Shown here: in pieces, positions 6,992-8,993 of the stretch
How positions within the stretch are numbered: position 1 is the stretch's first letter
How the letters are laid out: every line of letters starts with the position of its first letter
Assembly (NCBI GenBank): GCA_900770585.1
Contig: CAAGKW010000111.1
Coordinates: 1-8,993 of the forward strand
Reading direction: 5' to 3'
DNA: 8,993 nucleotides
Source: an uncultured Alistipes sp.
GTDB lineage: Bacteria; Bacteroidota; Bacteroidia; Bacteroidales; Rikenellaceae
Translations under genes and position numbers: made by a program
Notes under the pieces: model-generated
The model's input: only the letters and a program-made list of their open reading frames with translations
Told to the model about the DNA's origin: nothing
Databases searched by the model: none

Positions 6992-7791
6992 GAATCGACG
7001 TAGGACAGATCTTGGAGAGCAAGGCTCCCCGTCTGAATCGCTACATTCCACGTTGCGTAATCAATTGGTTACGTGGCCTTATTCACGAGGACTTCCTCAA
7101 TGACGCCATCGAAAACTTTGGCGATAAATCACCTCTCGAATTCATTCGCGGAGCATTCGACCTGCTCGATATTCAACGCTCGGTCGAGGGCTTCGAAAAT
7201 ATCGATCCCGAAGGTCGCTACATCTTCGCCTCGAACCACCCCTTCGGCGGTATGGACGGAATGATGCTGGCCGAGGCCATCGGCTCGCGTCTGGGCGATG
7301 TGCGTGTGGTGATCAACGACCTGCTGATGTATATGGAACCTCTGCGCCCCATCTGGCTGCCCGTCAATAAGCACGGACGCCAAAATTCGGCATACGCCCG
7401 CCGTATGCACGAGGCATTCGAAGGACCGCTGCCGATCCTGACATTCCCTGCGGGTCTGTGCTCGCGCCGAACGAAGGGTGTGGTGGCCGATTTGGAGTGG
7501 CGAAAGAACTTCATCAAGCAGGCTCATTCGACTGATCGTCAGATTGTTCCCGTGTTTGTCGAGGGACAGCTCTCGAACCGTTTCTACAACATCGCAAACC
7601 TGCGCAAAAAGCTCGGCATAAAGTTCAATATCGAGATGATTCTGCTGGTCGACGAGATGGTGCGCCAGAAGGGTCAAACCTTCACTCTGCGATTCGGAAA
7701 ACCGATCTCGCGCCAGGAGTTGCAAGAGGTCGGATCGTACGACGAGCAGGTGGTATTTGTACGTAAAAAGGTCTACGAAATGCAAAAATAG
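6985..7791 (+). CDS. glsA: PlsC/OlsA-like lysophospholipid acyltransferase, probable O-acyltransferase of glycine-lipid synthesis (GlsA-like)
   Basis: This is a 268-residue member of the glycerophosphate-acyltransferase (PlsC) superfamily. Motif I is SNHPFGGMDG (83-92): catalytic-type His85 and Asp91 are separated by five residues (HX5D) instead of the classic HX4D. Motif III is FPAGLCSRR (154-162), corresponding to FPEGTRS in PlsC, and VPVFVEG (188-194) corresponds to motif IV. No clear transmembrane helix is seen, so a peripheral membrane enzyme is likely. The next gene encodes an OlsB-like N-acyltransferase. In Bacteroides this pair (GlsA/GlsB) makes glycine lipids, with GlsA adding the second acyl chain to the 3-hydroxyl of the N-linked fatty acid; that role here is inferred from pairing and family. 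An alternative is an ornithine-lipid OlsA or a general lysophospholipid acyltransferase. The ATG at 6985 fits the promoter and starts within an inverted repeat. Confidence 0.8.
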   Translation: MDRIDVGQILESKAPRLNRYIPRCVINWLRGLIHEDFLNDAIENFGDKSPLEFIRGAFDLLDIQRSVEGFENIDPEGRYIFASNHPFGGMDGMMLAEAIGSRLGDVRVVINDLLMYMEPLRPIWLPVNKHGRQNSAYARRMHEAFEGPLPILTFPAGLCSRRTKGVVADLEWRKNFIKQAHSTDRQIVPVFVEGQLSNRFYNIANLRKKLGIKFNIEMILLVDEMVRQKGQTFTLRFGKPISRQELQEVGSYDEQVVFVRKKVYEMQK

Positions 7792-7824
7792 GTCAAAAAG
7801 TAGCGGTTTGTCAACTAAAATTGC

Positions 7825-7832
7825 TATCTTTG
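7825..7832 (+). promoter_or_regulatory. Bacteroidota-type -7 box (TATCTTTG) for the N-acyltransferase gene
   Basis: TATCTTTG matches TAnnTTTG exactly and sits in the 68-nt gap between the two acyltransferase genes. The predicted transcription start is near 7839, which rules out the in-frame TTG at 7821 as a start codon and supports ATG 7860 (or 7851). A TTTG at 7807-7810 lies only 14 nt upstream, closer than the usual 19-21, so the -33 element is uncertain. Confidence 0.6.
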
Positions 7833-7859
7833 TCCAAATGCCCTATTTTTATGTGTGAA

Positions 7860-8759
7860 ATGAAACCCATTATAGACCCCGTTGCACGCGAGGAGATCGA
7901 ACGTGAATTGACGGCCGAAAAGAAGATCCGCAACACCAACAAAGCCGGTAACGAGATCTATGTCATCACGGCTGCCAACTCGCCCGCAGTGATGCGCGAG
8001 ATCGGTCGCCTGCGCGAAGTGTCGTTCCGCGAAGCGGGTGGCGGCACAGGCGAAGAGGTCGATATCGACGCCGACGACCTGGCCGAAAATGGCTATCAGC
8101 AGCTGATCGTCTGGGACCCCGCCGCACGCGAAATCGTGGGAGGCTACCGCTTTATCATCTGCCGCTCGTCGCGCCCCGAGCACCTCTCTACGGAGCACTA
8201 CTTCCGTTTCTCGGACAAGTTCCGCGAGGAGTTCCTGCCGTGGACCATCGAGCTGGGTCGCTCGTTCGTGCAACCACGCTACCAATCGCGCGATAACAAC
8301 AAGAGTATCTTTGCGTTAGACAACCTTTGGGACGGTCTGGGTGCGCTCACCGTGCTCAATCCCGAGATACGTTATTTCTTCGGCAAGGTGACGATGTACA
8401 CCGATTTCAACGTCGAGGCCCGCAATATGATCATCTACTTTATGCACCGCTACTTCCCCGATCACGACGAGTTGATGGAGGGTATCGACCCCGTCGAGAT
8501 GGAGATCGACTATGAGAAGTACGACGCGATGTTCACGGGCGACAACTACAACGAAGACCACCGCACGCTGTGCCAGCAGGTGCGCGAGCGTGGCGAAAAT
8601 ATTCCGCCGCTGATCAACTCATATATGGGCATCTCGCCCTCGATGCGCACCTTCGCAACGGTGCACAACAACGATTTCGGTGCTGTCGAGGAGACGGGTA
8701 TCCTGATCACCATCGCCGACATCTACCCCGCTAAGGGCGAACGACATATGAAGTTCTAA
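7860..8759 (+). CDS. glsB: OlsB-like GNAT-fold N-acyltransferase, probable N-acyl-glycine synthase (GlsB-like)
   Basis: This 299-residue protein resembles the Bacteroides GlsB and commendamide-synthase family. In B. thetaiotaomicron GlsB joins a 3-hydroxy fatty acid, probably from acyl-ACP, to the amino group of glycine, giving the mono-acylated lipid that GlsA then O-acylates. Recognised stretches are REIGRLREVSFREAGGGTG (46-64), QQLIVWDP (80-87), the OlsB-like ELGRSFV (131-137), FALDNLWDGLGAL (151-163) and FFGKVTMY (173-180). No signal peptide or transmembrane segment is seen. I chose ATG 7860 because MKPIIDPVAREEIE resembles the N-terminus I recall for homologues; ATG 7851, three codons upstream, is also possible. 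The amino-acid substrate cannot be read from sequence: glycine is favoured by the Bacteroidota context, while ornithine or lysine remain alternatives. The family has often been labelled hemolysin, which is uninformative. Confidence 0.8.
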   Translation: MKPIIDPVAREEIERELTAEKKIRNTNKAGNEIYVITAANSPAVMREIGRLREVSFREAGGGTGEEVDIDADDLAENGYQQLIVWDPAAREIVGGYRFIICRSSRPEHLSTEHYFRFSDKFREEFLPWTIELGRSFVQPRYQSRDNNKSIFALDNLWDGLGALTVLNPEIRYFFGKVTMYTDFNVEARNMIIYFMHRYFPDHDELMEGIDPVEMEIDYEKYDAMFTGDNYNEDHRTLCQQVRERGENIPPLINSYMGISPSMRTFATVHNNDFGAVEETGILITIADIYPAKGERHMKF

Positions 8760-8779
8760 ACCAGCCGAGGGCTCGGTTT
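8758..8779 (+). terminator. Candidate terminator hairpin after glsB
   Basis: AAACCAGCC (8758-8766) can pair with GGCT, a bulged C, then GGTTT (8770-8779) around a GAG loop, giving nine base pairs immediately after the stop codon. The following sequence has only a weak T-rich stretch (TATTAATTTT, 8785-8794), so this may be an inefficient intrinsic terminator or a 3'-end stabilising hairpin. Confidence 0.45.
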
Positions 8780-8801
8780 GCTGCTATTAATTTTCGCGAA
8801 A

Positions 8802-8829
8802 TCGGCAAGTTAGCGAAAAAAGTTGCCGA
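8802..8829. repeat. Short inverted repeat upstream of the tRNA promoter
   Basis: TCGGCAA (8802-8808) and TTGCCGA (8823-8829) are perfect 7-bp arms around a 14-nt A-rich spacer, ending five bases before the -33 element of the tRNA promoter. It could be an upstream regulatory site, part of glsB transcript termination, or chance. Confidence 0.35.
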
Positions 8830-8833
8830 AAAT

Positions 8834-8864
8834 TTTGCGGAAATGAAAATAGTCGCTATCTTTG
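8834..8864 (+). promoter_or_regulatory. Bacteroidota promoter for tRNA-Leu (TTTG-N19-TATCTTTG)
   Basis: A -33 element TTTG (8834-8837) and a -7 element TATCTTTG (8857-8864) are separated by exactly 19 nt, a full match to the Bacteroidota housekeeping promoter consensus. The predicted start is near 8871, about 26 nt before the mature tRNA 5' end, leaving a short leader for RNase P to remove. Confidence 0.8.
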
Positions 8865-8896
8865 TGCCCTCGAAAAGAGAGTTCTTTTGAAGTAAT

Positions 8897-8983
8897 GCCC
8901 AGGTGGTGAAATTGGTAGACACGCTACTTTGAGGGGGTAGTGAGCATTAGCTCGTGCAAGTTCGAGTCTTGTCCTGGGCACCA
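8897..8983 (+). tRNA. tRNA-Leu (anticodon GAG)
   Basis: The complete 87-nt class II tRNA can be folded by eye. The acceptor stem pairs GCCCAGG (8897-8903) with CCTGGGC (8973-8979), followed by discriminator A8980 and an encoded CCA (8981-8983). The D-loop contains GGTAGA. The anticodon stem CTACT/GGTAG (8924-8928/8936-8940) closes the loop TTGAGGG, with anticodon GAG at 8931-8933, which reads leucine codons CUC and CUU. The long variable arm GAGC/GCTC (8942-8945/8950-8953) and discriminator A are leucine-type. The T-loop is TTCGAGT (8961-8967), closed by a five-pair stem containing one G-U pair. Confidence 0.97.
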
Positions 8984-8993
8984 AAAGTTTGAA

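Noticed and set aside
7821..7859. TTG at 7821 as the glsB start
   Set aside because: It lies upstream of the -7 box at 7825-7832 and would not be transcribed from that promoter. The added residues do not look like the family N-terminus.
7129..8285. Minus-strand open frames of 218 and 153 codons opposite glsA and glsB
   Set aside because: They are antisense to genes carrying clear acyltransferase motifs and have no recognisable protein features.
1..8993. Mobile elements, CRISPR arrays, phage genes or a wholly new multi-gene system
   Set aside because: No direct-repeat arrays, transposase or integrase motifs, or unexplained gene clusters were seen; all eight protein genes belong to recognisable families.

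Overview
The window looks like chromosomal DNA of a member of the Bacteroidota, most likely order Bacteroidales. The moderately high GC content and coding style would suit a Rikenellaceae/Alistipes-like genome, but the genus is an inference. Four things support the phylum: the dcw gene order lacks murF between murE and mraY; FtsI carries a C-terminal PASTA domain; the putative start sites have A/T-rich leaders without Shine-Dalgarno motifs; and TAnnTTTG-type -7 promoter boxes precede the plus-strand genes.

Positions 1-6898, minus strand: a tightly packed division and cell-wall (dcw) operon. Read in its own direction it runs rsmH, ftsL-like, ftsI (PBP/transpeptidase with PASTA), murE, mraY, murD, and murD runs off the left edge of the window. 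Gaps are 17, 3, 11, 39 and 4 nt, so one transcript is likely. The products make the peptidoglycan precursor (MurD adds D-Glu, MurE adds meso-DAP, MraY makes lipid I), cross-link it at the septum (FtsI with FtsL), and methylate 16S rRNA (RsmH).

Positions 6899-6984: a short divergent intergenic region. It contains a Bacteroidota-type -7 box and a 12-bp perfect inverted repeat covering the start codon of the rightward gene.

Positions 6985-8759, plus strand: two lipid-acyltransferase genes. The first is a PlsC/OlsA-like O-acyltransferase and the second an OlsB-like GNAT N-acyltransferase. Together they match the GlsA/GlsB pair that makes N-acyl-glycine (commendamide-type) and O-acylated glycine lipids in Bacteroides. 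This is the most interesting accessory content of the window.

Positions 8760-8993: a candidate terminator hairpin after glsB, a near-perfect Bacteroidota promoter (TTTG-N19-TATCTTTG), and a complete tRNA-Leu(GAG) with encoded CCA. I see no mobile elements, CRISPR arrays, phage genes or pseudogenes. There is no clear sign of an unknown system; the observations worth follow-up are the aminolipid pair and the regulatory architecture at its promoter.
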